DNA from: Deltaproteobacteria bacterium UBA7527
GTDB lineage: Bacteria > Desulfobacterota > Syntrophorhabdia > Syntrophorhabdales > Syntrophorhabdaceae
NCBI GenBank assembly: GCA_002478225.1
Contig: DLMV01000056.1
Coordinates: 3,027-30,531 of the forward strand
Reading direction: 5' to 3'
DNA length: 27,505 nucleotides
Shown here one piece after another: positions 8,302 through 15,535 of the stretch; the stretch's first letter is position 1, and each line of letters opens with the position of its first letter. Both the position numbers and the translations under genes were made by a program. Below the pieces are notes generated by a model. That model had not been told where the DNA came from. It searched no databases and worked only from the letters and a program-made list of their open reading frames with translations.

Positions 8302-8344
8302 TAAAAAAATATATATTATTTGCTAAAAGAAGACAAAAAGTCTT

Positions 8345-9157
8345 TTAGGCCAGGCATGTTATCGACTGGCTTTCCTGCTTGTCGTCCCGGTCCTTGTGTC
8401 TCCTGATGAAATCCAGGACAGTGCGGCAATAGTCTTCCGGCCGCTGCTCATAGGTGTTGTGGCCGCATTTCGGAAAGACGGCCAGCTCGCCCCTCGGAAG
8501 ATGGCGGTAAAGGGTCACTCCCTGCTCTACGCGAAAGATCGAGCTGCGGTCCGGATAAAGCACCAGGGTGGGGCAGGCGACCAAAGGCAGGGCCGGACGC
8601 AGGTTGAAATACTCAACACCGTACGCTCCGCCGTATTTGACGAATTGATCGTAGTTGATCTCTGCTTTTTCTCCGTGCCATTCAACCATCTTCGCCTTAA
8701 GCGTTGGCTCCAGATCGGTAAACCTCGCTGCAAATTTCGTGGCGTTGAGCTCGATCATGGTCACCTCGCCATAGCATTGGGTGCTGGCAACGGTCAGGGT
8801 CTTGACCTCTTGTGGATACTTGACGGCGTAGTCGACACCGACAACACCGCCTTCACATTGCCCAACCAGGTGGCATTCCTTGATGCCGAGGATCTCTTTT
8901 AATGTCCTCAGCTCCTCCACGCTCTCCGGCCGGTAACGGTCGGTTTCATAAAAGTCCTGAAAATCTTCCCCCCGCTCTGACCGGCCGTAACCCCGGCGGT
9001 CATAGGTGACCACCTTATAGCCCTGATCCACGAAGCGCGGATAGATCTCATTCCAGATCTTTGTACATCCAAATCCATGGTGCATGAGGATAATGACCTC
9101 GCCTTCACCGTGAACCTCATAATAGACCTGGAGGTTATTGATCTCTTCAAGTGGCAT
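8345..9157 (-). CDS. Alpha/beta hydrolase with cysteine nucleophile
   Basis: A 270-residue alpha/beta-hydrolase-fold protein. The oxyanion-region motif is MHHGFG (25-30) and the nucleophile elbow is GQCEGG (99-104). Cys101 therefore stands where most relatives have Ser, as in dienelactone hydrolase. The acid is probably Asp203 (YPDRSS) and the base His233 (KCGHNTYEQRP). The substrate may be an ester, lactone or C-C bonded dicarbonyl compound; this cannot be decided from sequence. There is no signal peptide, so it is cytoplasmic. The ATG at 9157 follows AAGGAGAACCTT. The gene ends about 80 bp before the regulator on the same strand and could be linked to the dicarboxylate cluster, but the regulator appears to have its own promoter. 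The tail (DRDDKQESQSITCLA) is polar and probably disordered. Confidence 0.85.
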   Translation of the reverse strand: MPLEEINNLQVYYEVHGEGEVIILMHHGFGCTKIWNEIYPRFVDQGYKVVTYDRRGYGRSERGEDFQDFYETDRYRPESVEELRTLKEILGIKECHLVGQCEGGVVGVDYAVKYPQEVKTLTVASTQCYGEVTMIELNATKFAARFTDLEPTLKAKMVEWHGEKAEINYDQFVKYGGAYGVEYFNLRPALPLVACPTLVLYPDRSSIFRVEQGVTLYRHLPRGELAVFPKCGHNTYEQRPEDYCRTVLDFIRRHKDRDDKQESQSITCLA

Positions 9158-9272
9158 AAGGTTCTCCTTCGGTTTTTATTAACGACAAACTGGTCTTTAT
9201 TGTCCTGCAAATCGATCGGATTCTCAAGGAATATCTCACACCCTGCCGGGTGAAAAACAACTCATTGCTGAT

Positions 9273-9465
9273 GGCAAATTCTAATTTCTAAGCACCAATC
9301 TCTAAACAATATCAAATTTCAAATATCAAATATTCTAAAGAAATGCATGCTTTTCTCGTTTTGAATTTTGAACATTTGAATTTGTTTGGGATTTCGATAT
9401 TCGTGCTTAGAGATTGGCTCTACATTTCGATATTTGAATTTAGGATTTGCCATAAGCTATAAGCT
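9273..9465. repeat. AT-rich period-7 inverted-repeat element
   Basis: The 327-bp spacer 9158-9484 holds no gene. It contains an element bounded by GGCAAAT (9273-9279) and its complement ATTTGCC (9445-9451). Inside, CCAATCTCTAA (9295-9305) pairs exactly with TTAGAGATTGG (9407-9417). Both arms are heptad arrays: ATCAAAT-TTCAAAT-ATCAAAT at 9311-9331 and ATTTCGA-TATTTGA-ATTTAGG-ATTTGCC at 9424-9451. Two ATAAGCT copies follow at 9452-9465. Confidence 0.8.
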
Positions 9466-9484
9466 ATTTTTTGCCGATCATTCT

Positions 9485-9928
9485 TTAGATCTTCATCTCC
9501 AGGTTGATCATGTCTCCCCTCTGGAACTTCATCTTTTCAAAGAATTTCATTAAATCCCATTTCCTCCATTCGACAAAGACATAAAGAGTATCAACCCCTA
9601 CTTTTTTGAACATTGAATACATCTCTTTAAAGAGAAGCTGGGAAACCCCCTTGCCCTGCCACTCTTTTACAACCCCGATGGTATCGATCCATCCCACGTT
9701 CTCAGGTATGCCATATTCCCACCCGCTGGCCTTCCCCAGGATGAAGCCGATCATTTTCCCGTCAAGCTCTGCTGCAAGCGATGGCATGCTCGATGTCTCC
9801 GCGCTTTCGAGCTTATACTCCCAGTATTCCCGCCTGTCCTTGCCAAGCAGGGAAATGTCGATCGCTGTAACTGCATCGAGGTCTTTTATTGTTAATGGTC
9901 TTAAATTTATCTTTTCTGTTGGATCCAA
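9485..9928 (-). CDS. GNAT family N-acetyltransferase (paralogue 1)
   Basis: A 147-residue single-domain GCN5-related acetyltransferase. The acetyl-CoA loop is seen in VVKEWQGKGVSQLLFKEM (residues 90-95 WQGKGV, matching Q-x-x-G-x-G/A), preceded by the beta-4 strand GWIDTIGVV. The N-terminus (INLRPLTIKDLDAV) and the C-terminal FFEKMKFQRGDMINLEM are also typical. It probably transfers an acetyl group to an amine on a small molecule or protein; the substrate is unknown. The start is a TTG at 9928 with a good AGGGGGAT upstream, and the upstream ATG in that region meets a stop at once. It lies 53 bp downstream of a close paralogue on the same strand, most likely a tandem duplication in one transcript. 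Confidence 0.88.
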   Translation of the reverse strand: MDPTEKINLRPLTIKDLDAVTAIDISLLGKDRREYWEYKLESAETSSMPSLAAELDGKMIGFILGKASGWEYGIPENVGWIDTIGVVKEWQGKGVSQLLFKEMYSMFKKVGVDTLYVFVEWRKWDLMKFFEKMKFQRGDMINLEMKI

Positions 9929-9981
9929 ATTACATATCCCCCTGATTTTGTTAGGTGTTTACCCGATCGTATCCTTTTAGA

Positions 9982-10416
9982 TCAGATGTTCAGCTGAAAG
10001 TTTATCATGTCGCCGCGTTTGAAACCCATCTTGTCGAAGAACTGGAGAAGGTCCCAATCTTTCCAGTTAACGAACACGTAGATCGTCTCAACGCCGACCT
10101 TTTTGAACATCGAGTGAAGCTCTTTAAAAAGAAGTCGCGCAATGCCTTTCTTCTGGTACTCCTTCACAACGCCGATCGTGTCGATCCACCCTACGCTCTC
10201 CGGTATCCCGAATTCCCACCCGCTGGCACTGCCGAGAATAAAGCCAATGAGCTTCCCGTTCACCTCCGCTGCCAGAGAGGGGACGCCGGAGGTTTCTGCC
10301 CGTTCAAGCCTGGTCTCCCAGTACGCTCTCCTTTTTTTACCAAGGAGAGAATAGTCAATATCGACGACCGCATCGAGGTCTTTTATCGTTAAGATCCGCA
10401 ATTTGACCGGTTCCAT
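9982..10416 (-). CDS. GNAT family N-acetyltransferase (paralogue 2)
   Basis: A 144-residue GNAT enzyme closely similar to the next gene downstream. Shared blocks include LTIKDLDAV, SLLGK, PSLAAE, GWIDTIGVVKE, SMFKKVGV and the C-terminal KRGDMIN type ending. The acetyl-CoA loop is EYQKKGIARLLF. The frame is open to 10578, but a promoter lies at 10479-10506 inside that extension, so the extra N-terminal residues are not real. ATG 10416 (MEPVKLRIL) aligns with the start of the paralogue (MDPTEKINL) and is preferred. ATG 10440 (MGKGQ) is possible, since neither has an ideal Shine-Dalgarno sequence. The target is unknown. The promoter and palindromes upstream suggest its expression, with paralogue 1, is regulated apart from the DUF1846 gene. 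Confidence 0.87.
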   Translation of the reverse strand: MEPVKLRILTIKDLDAVVDIDYSLLGKKRRAYWETRLERAETSGVPSLAAEVNGKLIGFILGSASGWEFGIPESVGWIDTIGVVKEYQKKGIARLLFKELHSMFKKVGVETIYVFVNWKDWDLLQFFDKMGFKRGDMINFQLNI

Positions 10417-10464
10417 CAGATCGGTCTGCCCCTTCCCCATCCTGTTCTGCTTGTGTTCTACTAT

Positions 10465-10477
10465 CTTGTATACCAAG
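10465..10477. promoter_or_regulatory. Possible GntR-type operator overlapping the GNAT transcription start
   Basis: The plus strand reads CTTGTATACCAAG, an imperfect palindrome whose core TTGTATACCA is close to the perfect palindrome 60 bp upstream. It lies directly downstream of the -10 (10479-10484), where a bound repressor would block initiation. No GntR gene is in the window. Confidence 0.45.
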
Positions 10478-10478
10478 A

Positions 10479-10506
10479 AGTATAGCAGTGGAAATGGACT
10501 TGTCAA
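10479..10506 (-). promoter_or_regulatory. Sigma-70 promoter of the GNAT pair
   Basis: The minus strand reads TTGACA (10506-10501), a 16-base spacer, then TATACT (10484-10479). The predicted start near 10472 gives a leader of about 30-55 nt before the ATG candidates at 10440 and 10416. Confidence 0.75.
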
Positions 10507-10531
10507 GAAATCGGCGACTATTTTTCGCAAC

Positions 10532-10547
10532 TTTTTGTATACAAAAA
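10532..10547. promoter_or_regulatory. Perfect 16-bp palindrome, possible GntR-type operator
   Basis: TTTTTGTATACAAAAA is a perfect palindrome 25 bp upstream of the GNAT -35. Its core TTGTATACAA fits the general T-N-G-T-N-N-A-C-N-A pattern known for GntR-family operators. The partner site at 10465-10477 shares TTGTATAC. Confidence 0.5.
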
Positions 10548-10570
10548 TAATTGCCCGGTCTGCGGCGTTC

Positions 10571-12088
10571 TTATGCAATGAAAAGGTTCTTGGTGGAAAA
10601 ATTGGGGTCGCTCGTCAGGTTCACCCCCAGGCGCCTTAAGCCCGCCTCATCTCCGGGCGTGGGGATATGCGTCATATGCACCTCGCAGTCGCGAAGTTCC
10701 TTCAACGCCTCAATGGCCAGTTGAGCTGCGGGATTGATCATCGCGCTGATGCTCAGGGCTATGAGCGCCTCTTCCAGATCGAGACTGACCGTTCTTTCAT
10801 TCAGGATCTCTGTTTTGAGCTTGCGCACGGACTCGGTAATATAGTCCGGCAAAAGCTGCATCTTTTCCGGAATACCCGCCAGATGCTTGATCGCGTGAAT
10901 TATGAGACTCGTCGCCGCATGCATGAGGGTCGAATTGTGCCCGGTAATAATGGTGCTGTCCTTTAGCTCGATCGCGGCCCCGCAATAGATCCCTTCGTTT
11001 CCTTTCTGTTCGTTCTGCCCCGCCAGCGCCGCCTGCCGGGCGGATCCTACGACCTTCCGGTTTTCCGGCTCCAGGTTGCATTCCTCGATCAAAAGCTTTA
11101 CCCTCTGCACCGTCTCCTTGTCGGCAAAGCCCATCGCATACTCGCAGCGGTACCGGAAATACCGACGGATCACCTCCTGCCTGGCAGCCTCTTTTGTGAC
11201 CTCGTCATCGGTTATGGCAAAACCGGCCCGGTTTACACCCATATCTGTCGGCGATTTATAAAATGATTCACCGCCTGTTATCCTTTCCAGTATCCTTTTC
11301 AGGACCGGGAACACCTCCACATCACGGTTATAATTGACCGCTATCTGGCCATACGCCTCCAGGTGGAACGGATCGATTAAGTTAAAATCCTTGATGTCCG
11401 CTGTTGCCGCCTCATAAGCCACATTGACAGGGTGCTTGAGCGGCAGGTTCCAGATAGGAAAGGTCTCGAACTTGGCATATCCTGATCGTATTCCTCTGCG
11501 GGAGTCGTGATAGAGCTGTGAAAGACAGGTTGCCAGCTTGCCGCTGCCGGGTCCAGGGCCTGTCACTACAACCAATGGTTTCTCTGTCTCGATGCGCTCG
11601 TTTGCTCCATACCCTTCGTCGCTGACGATCAGTTCCACATCAGTGGGATATCCCCTGGTATACCTGTGGGTATAGACCCTTATTCCACGTCTCTCAAGTT
11701 TATTCTTAAAAAGCGTGGCTGCCGGCTGGTTTTCAAAACGGGTGATATTGACCCCCAGCACGTCAATACCCCAGTTTCGCAGGTCGTCGATGAGCTTCAG
11801 GGCGTCGGCATCGTAAGTGATGCCGAAATCAGCCCGTATCTTCTTTCTTTCGATGTCCCCTGCGTAGATGCAGAGAATAATATCCGCCTTATCTTTCAGT
11901 TCCGCCAGAAGCCTCATCTTGATATTCGGGTCATACCCGGGCAGGACCCGCGCGGCATGGTAATCATACAAAAGCTTCCCGCCAAACTCGAGGTACAGCT
12001 TGTTGTCGAACATCTTTGCCCTTTCAATGATCTCCGACGTTTGCTCATCGAGATATTTTTCGTTGTCGAAACCGCTTTTTCTAATCAT
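10571..12088 (-). CDS. DUF1846 family protein
   Basis: A 505-residue protein of the DUF1846/UPF0371 family, which is about this length and has no firmly known biochemical role. The start (KSGFDNEKYLDEQTSEIIERAKMF, here given in part) and the GPGPGSGKLATCLSQLY block (177-193) are characteristic; the latter resembles a phosphate-binding loop. The mid-section IRVYTHRYTRGYPTDVELIVSDEG (around 136-160) and the C-terminal ALIALSISAMINPAAQLAIEAL also match my memory of the family. No signal peptide or membrane helix is seen, so it is cytoplasmic. GGAGAG precedes the ATG. It lies 44 bp downstream of the BcrA/BzdQ-like ATPase gene, so the three genes probably form one transcript. The context might suggest a link to radical or CoA-thioester chemistry, but nothing in the sequence proves it. 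Confidence 0.88.
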   Translation of the reverse strand: MIRKSGFDNEKYLDEQTSEIIERAKMFDNKLYLEFGGKLLYDYHAARVLPGYDPNIKMRLLAELKDKADIILCIYAGDIERKKIRADFGITYDADALKLIDDLRNWGIDVLGVNITRFENQPAATLFKNKLERRGIRVYTHRYTRGYPTDVELIVSDEGYGANERIETEKPLVVVTGPGPGSGKLATCLSQLYHDSRRGIRSGYAKFETFPIWNLPLKHPVNVAYEAATADIKDFNLIDPFHLEAYGQIAVNYNRDVEVFPVLKRILERITGGESFYKSPTDMGVNRAGFAITDDEVTKEAARQEVIRRYFRYRCEYAMGFADKETVQRVKLLIEECNLEPENRKVVGSARQAALAGQNEQKGNEGIYCGAAIELKDSTIITGHNSTLMHAATSLIIHAIKHLAGIPEKMQLLPDYITESVRKLKTEILNERTVSLDLEEALIALSISAMINPAAQLAIEALKELRDCEVHMTHIPTPGDEAGLRRLGVNLTSDPNFSTKNLFIA

Positions 12089-12132
12089 TTTTTTCTCTCC
12101 GGTTCCCTCTATATTTTTTATGAGCGGACTGT

Positions 12133-13044
12133 TTATTTGCTTCCCTTCTCCGCAAGGGCCTTTCCGAACAGCGCTGCGCCGATGGCGCCGGCGATCTGGG
12201 TATCGAAGGGAAACCCTTTGTCCGCGTACGCTTTGTTATGCCACCTGGTCTCACACGCTTCGATGCCGAGCTCTTTCGTGAGCCTCTTCACTACGCCCCG
12301 GTTTTTTGCAATTCCGCCTGTGATGGCGAATTCTTTTTCGACGTTGACCTTTTCGAGAAGCGATAGCACTCTGTGTGCCATTGCAGAACAGTATGCTGCG
12401 AGAACTTTTTCTTTCGGCCAGCCTGCGCGGAGCAGGCTTGCTGCCTCTGATTTTGCGAAAATAACGCAGGTTGAGTTAACGGGAGGCGGTTCTTCCCCGA
12501 CATTCAAGGACATATCCCCAACGTCCTCGATGGGAACGCCGAGGAGGTCTGCGAAGACTTCCATGCCACGGCCCGTTCCCGCTGCGCATTTATCGTTCAT
12601 CAGGAAGGCGACGACCTTGCCTTTATCATCTATCTTGATCGCCTTGCAGTCCTGGCCGCCCATGTCGAGGACGGTCTTTACAGCGGGGCCATACATCCAG
12701 TTCGCGCCTCTTGCGTGGCATGCGATCTCTGTTATTGCCCTGTTGCCGAACGGGACATTCACGCGGCCATAGCCGGTGCCAACGGTAAAATGGATATCTT
12801 TCAATGTCAGGCCTGTACCTTCCGTTGCCTTGTTGAAAACGTTTATCGCGCTATCGGGGCTGCTGGAACCTGTCCTCATGTTTCCGTAGCAATAAAGCTC
12901 ACCATCCACCATTATAACGCCCTGTGTGCTGACGGAACCGACGTCAATGCCTGCCGTGATATATTTGCCCTTCTTCCAATCGATCTCAGGGTTTGTCCAC
13001 CTTGATTCCGGCCATCTCCAGAATTCTTTCTTTGCGTCTGCCAT
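12133..13044 (-). CDS. ATP-dependent reductase activator subunit, BcrA/BadF/BzdQ-like
   Basis: A 303-residue ASKHA-fold ATPase of the BcrA/BadF/BzdQ/HgdC group. These proteins use a [4Fe-4S] cluster shared between two subunits and ATP hydrolysis to fire low-potential electrons into benzoyl-CoA reductase or 2-hydroxyacyl-CoA dehydratase. Nucleotide-binding blocks are AGIDVGSVSTQ (31-41), LDMGGQD (126-132) and TGGIAKN (242-248). The cluster ligands are probably Cys153 (NDKCAAGTG) and Cys193 (NSTCVIFAKSE). An N-terminal extension of about 28 residues (KEFWRWPESRWTNPEIDWKK) precedes the core and resembles BzdQ/BadG-type proteins. It follows a BcrD/BzdP-like gene by 20 bp, so the pair should form a heterodimer. 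The catalytic subunits (BcrBC/BzdNO or HgdAB type) are not in the window. Its target is therefore unproven. Confidence 0.88.
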   Translation of the reverse strand: MADAKKEFWRWPESRWTNPEIDWKKGKYITAGIDVGSVSTQGVIMVDGELYCYGNMRTGSSSPDSAINVFNKATEGTGLTLKDIHFTVGTGYGRVNVPFGNRAITEIACHARGANWMYGPAVKTVLDMGGQDCKAIKIDDKGKVVAFLMNDKCAAGTGRGMEVFADLLGVPIEDVGDMSLNVGEEPPPVNSTCVIFAKSEAASLLRAGWPKEKVLAAYCSAMAHRVLSLLEKVNVEKEFAITGGIAKNRGVVKRLTKELGIEACETRWHNKAYADKGFPFDTQIAGAIGAALFGKALAEKGSK

Positions 13045-13064
13045 AATATCTATACCTCCATCCT

Positions 13065-13829
13065 TTATTCTGCTGCTGCAATGGCAGCGCCTATCGCGCT
13101 CACGAACTGCGGGTCTTGCGGGACAATAAGCTTAATGTTCATCTCCTTCTCAACAGCCTTGATGAATCCTCCGTTCAGCGCCAAACCCCCGATTGCGGCT
13201 ACATCTTTTTCGATACCGATCCTTCTCATTATGGATATGATCCTTTCCCCGACCGCGTCGAGCACCGCCCGTGCGATATCCGGCTTTGCCGTCTGCGAGT
13301 GGACAAGAGATACAAGTTCAGATTCCGCGAACACAGCGCACTGCGCGTTCATCTCGATCTCTTTTGTTGACCGGTCATAAAGATCCGCCATCTTTTCAAC
13401 CTCAGTTTCGAGGGCCCTCGCCATTGCTTCTACAAATGTCCCGGCTCCTGCCGCACATTTTTCGTTGATTGCAAAGTCAACAACGTAGCCCTCCTGATTT
13501 ATCCTGATCGCCCTTCCTTCCTCGGCGCCCACATCGATAACCGTACGGGCATTGGGCATAACGAACCTGATCCCTTTTGCGGCGGCGCTCACGTCTGTGA
13601 CCTCGTCCTGTGCAAATTCACAGCCCTTCCTCCCTACGCCGGTGGCAAAGACCTTCTGGACATCTTTTCTCCCGACGCCTGCTGCCTTCAATGCCTCATC
13701 ATATGCCTGATCAGCGGCTCCTCTCGTATCCAGACCTGCAGGGACCATTGCCTTCCCAATAACCTTAGCGTCTTTCACAATGACAGCCTTCACGTTTTTT
13801 GCACCGCTATCTATACCTGCAGTTATCAT
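13065..13829 (-). CDS. ATP-dependent reductase activator subunit, BcrD/BadG/BzdP-like
   Basis: A 254-residue ASKHA ATPase, partner of the next gene. Blocks are AGIDSGAKNVKAV (4-16), IDVGAEEGRAIR (98-109), NEKCAAGAGTF (122-132, Cys125) and NAQCAVFAESE (161-171, Cys164). GAEE replaces the GGQD of the partner, a difference that, as I recall, is also seen in D/P-type subunits of class I benzoyl-CoA reductase, so this is a true second subunit type rather than a recent copy. Known relatives couple ATP hydrolysis to reduction of an aromatic or enoyl CoA thioester. AGGAGG sits 6 nt before the ATG at 13829, so the TTG at 13832 is not used. It is the first gene of the minus-strand unit; its promoter should lie in 13830-14087. 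Confidence 0.88.
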   Translation of the reverse strand: MITAGIDSGAKNVKAVIVKDAKVIGKAMVPAGLDTRGAADQAYDEALKAAGVGRKDVQKVFATGVGRKGCEFAQDEVTDVSAAAKGIRFVMPNARTVIDVGAEEGRAIRINQEGYVVDFAINEKCAAGAGTFVEAMARALETEVEKMADLYDRSTKEIEMNAQCAVFAESELVSLVHSQTAKPDIARAVLDAVGERIISIMRRIGIEKDVAAIGGLALNGGFIKAVEKEMNIKLIVPQDPQFVSAIGAAIAAAE

Positions 13830-13890
13830 CAACTACCTCCTTGCGATAGCTTTTTCATACCGGATGTTTTCTTAAAAACAACGTGGCCTA

Positions 13891-13939
13891 AATATTAAAT
13901 AACCAATGGCCAAATATCAATAACCAAATATTTAAACAA
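13891..13939. repeat. Period-7 AT-rich array (AATAACC type)
   Basis: Seven consecutive heptads: AATATTA, AATAACC, AATGGCC, AAATATC, AATAACC, AAATATT, TAAACAA. It lies in the 290-bp spacer between the divergent activator operon and ruvX. A further short CGTAAGT-CGCAAGG pair is at 13970-13983. Confidence 0.75.
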
Positions 13940-14027
13940 CCATGCACGGAAGCCTAGGCCTGTAAAATCCGTAAGTCGCAAGGAGGCTCCGGAATGGCGC
14001 ATAGCCGACCAAGATTGAAGTTCATGT

Positions 14028-14067
14028 CTTATAGCTTTCAGGCATGCAGGCTGGTAAGCTGTCAAGC
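14028..14067. repeat. Period-8 array (NNNNARGC type)
   Basis: Five consecutive octads ending in GC: CTTATAGC, TTTCAGGC, ATGCAGGC, TGGTAAGC, TGTCAAGC. It sits just upstream of the ruvX promoter and continues loosely into GGCATAAGCGGC. Confidence 0.7.
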
Positions 14068-14087
14068 GGCATAAGCGGCTTTTGTGC

Positions 14088-14115
14088 TTGAATATTCAGG
14101 AAAAATTGCTATAAT
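14088..14115 (+). promoter_or_regulatory. Extended -10 sigma-70 promoter of ruvX
   Basis: TTGAAT (14088-14093), a 16-base spacer and TATAAT (14110-14115), with TGC directly before the -10. The predicted transcription start, about 7 bases after the -10, falls on the GTG start codon at 14122. Confidence 0.8.
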
Positions 14116-14121
14116 TACGGG

Positions 14122-14538
14122 GTGCGAATACTCTGTCTTGACGTTGGAGATAAGAAGATCGGGGTTGCCCTGTCGGACCCAACCCATAGTATTGCACAGG
14201 CACTTAAAGTATACAGAAGAAATTCCCTGAAGGACGACCTGAGGGAGTTCCGGAACATCATATCAGAATATGACATCGAGAGGATCGTCATAGGGCTTCC
14301 GAAGGACTTAAGCGGAGCGATCGGCAAAAAGGCCCAGGAGGTCATTGGGTTCGCCGAGGCATTGGAGAAGCATGTTGATGTGCCTGTCGTGCTCTGGGAC
14401 GAACGCTTCACCACCAATGAGGCCCACAGGGTCTTTGAAATGGCAAGCATCAGCCATAAGAAACGGAGACCATACCTGGACATGATGGCATCACAGCTAA
14501 TATTACAAGGATACCTGGATGCTAAGGGACCGCGATAA
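14122..14538 (+). CDS. ruvX: RuvX/YqgF family Holliday junction resolvase-like nuclease
   Basis: A 138-residue RNase H-fold protein of the YqgF/RuvX family, implicated in Holliday-junction resolution and in 16S rRNA 5'-end maturation. The N-terminal ILCLDVGDKKIGVALSDP block carries the first catalytic Asp. VIGLPKDLSG follows in the middle, and LWDERFTTNEAHRV supplies the second acidic motif. The C-terminal YLDMMASQLILQGYLD holds the last conserved Asp. The GTG at 14122 gives the standard N-terminus for the family, and there is no room for a leader after the promoter, so the mRNA may be leaderless. It overlaps mltG by 20 bp, indicating a coupled operon; a ruvX-mltG pairing is common in this kind of genome. 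Confidence 0.93.
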   Translation: MRILCLDVGDKKIGVALSDPTHSIAQALKVYRRNSLKDDLREFRNIISEYDIERIVIGLPKDLSGAIGKKAQEVIGFAEALEKHVDVPVVLWDERFTTNEAHRVFEMASISHKKRRPYLDMMASQLILQGYLDAKGPR

Positions 14539-15520
14539 AAAGATCATCGTCATAGCCCTTATCATCCTCCTGGCAACCCAGACCATTATCTTTGCAGGTA
14601 TCTCAAAGGGCTCGGACAGCGCGCCGATTAATATCGTTGTGAAAAATGGAACAAGTTTGTATAATATTGCGAACAAGCTCAAAGAAGAAGACCTGATCTA
14701 TTCATCGCACCTATTTGTCCTCTGTTCATTGTTCTACAGGGGAAAGCTGATGGCGGGCGAATACGCGCTGACAAAGGATATGTCGACGATAGAGATCGTC
14801 AGGAAGATGGGGCGCGGTGAACGGAATATCTACATCCTGAAGATAGTGGAAGGTTACAATATGTTCAATGTCGCTGATACGGTCGACAAATCTCACATCA
14901 TGAAAAACACCGAGTTTTTAGCTCTGGCAAAAAACAAGGGGTACCTGAGAAAGATAGGCATCATGTCAGATTCCATTGAAGGCTACCTCGCGCCGGATAC
15001 CTATTATTACAGCAAAGAGATCGAGGTTGACGATTTTATAGAAAAGATCGTTCAGCGAAGCTTTAAATTTTTCGCAAAAGAAGATATAAAGAAGCGGATG
15101 GAAGAAATGGGCTTTGACATGCACAAGACGCTCACCCTTGCGTCGATGATCGAGAAGGAGGCAAAATTGAAAGAGGAGAAGCCGTTGATCTCCGCTGTTT
15201 TTCATAACAGGTTGAATAAGGGGATGCCGCTTGACTGCGACCCAACCGTTATCTATGGAACGGGCATGTTTGACAGCCCTATCAGCCGTTCCAATCTCAA
15301 CACGTATACGCCTTACAACACTTATTCGTTCAAGGGACTGCCCAAGGGGCCTATCTGCAATCCTGACAGGAGCTCTATTACGGCTGCCCTCTATCCTGCC
15401 CGGGTTGATTACCTTTATTTTGTATCAAAAAATGACGGCACTCATGTCTTCTCGAAAGGCATGAAAGAACATAACCGGTTCGTAGCAATGTATCAAAGAG
15501 GGAAAAACACAAAAAAATGA
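14519..15520 (+). CDS. mltG: Endolytic peptidoglycan transglycosylase MltG
   Basis: A 333-residue YceG/MltG protein, which cleaves nascent peptidoglycan glycan strands at the inner membrane. One N-terminal helix (about 9-27) anchors it facing the periplasm. Residues 37-100 form a LysM-like part (VKNGTSLYNIANKL). The catalytic domain has EGYLAPDTYYY (154-164), LTLASMIEKEAK (205-216) with the expected catalytic Glu212, and NRLNKGMPLDCDPTVIYG. The C-terminal LYFVSKNDGTHVFSKGMKEH is the usual family ending. Length is normal. It begins inside ruvX and ends just before the Shine-Dalgarno sequence of the thiolase gene, so the four plus-strand genes may share one transcript ending at the terminator near 17200. 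Confidence 0.95.
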   Translation: MLRDRDKKIIVIALIILLATQTIIFAGISKGSDSAPINIVVKNGTSLYNIANKLKEEDLIYSSHLFVLCSLFYRGKLMAGEYALTKDMSTIEIVRKMGRGERNIYILKIVEGYNMFNVADTVDKSHIMKNTEFLALAKNKGYLRKIGIMSDSIEGYLAPDTYYYSKEIEVDDFIEKIVQRSFKFFAKEDIKKRMEEMGFDMHKTLTLASMIEKEAKLKEEKPLISAVFHNRLNKGMPLDCDPTVIYGTGMFDSPISRSNLNTYTPYNTYSFKGLPKGPICNPDRSSITAALYPARVDYLYFVSKNDGTHVFSKGMKEHNRFVAMYQRGKNTKK

Positions 15521-15535
15521 GTGAAGGAGGAGTGT

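Noticed and set aside
8330..8344. AAGAC/GTCTT hairpin after the hydrolase gene as an intrinsic terminator
   Set aside because: The stem is 5 bp and AT-rich with a short, interrupted T run, too weak to call.
10417..10578. N-terminal extension of the second GNAT protein
   Set aside because: A sigma-70 promoter and two palindromes lie inside it, and it has no match in the paralogue next door.
11666..12772. A 368-codon open frame on the plus strand
   Set aside because: It runs antisense across the DUF1846 and BcrA/BzdQ-like genes and shows no family motif.
12133..13829. A complete benzoyl-CoA reductase operon
   Set aside because: Only the two ATPase-type subunits are present; no BcrB/BcrC- or BzdN/BzdO-like gene occurs in the window.
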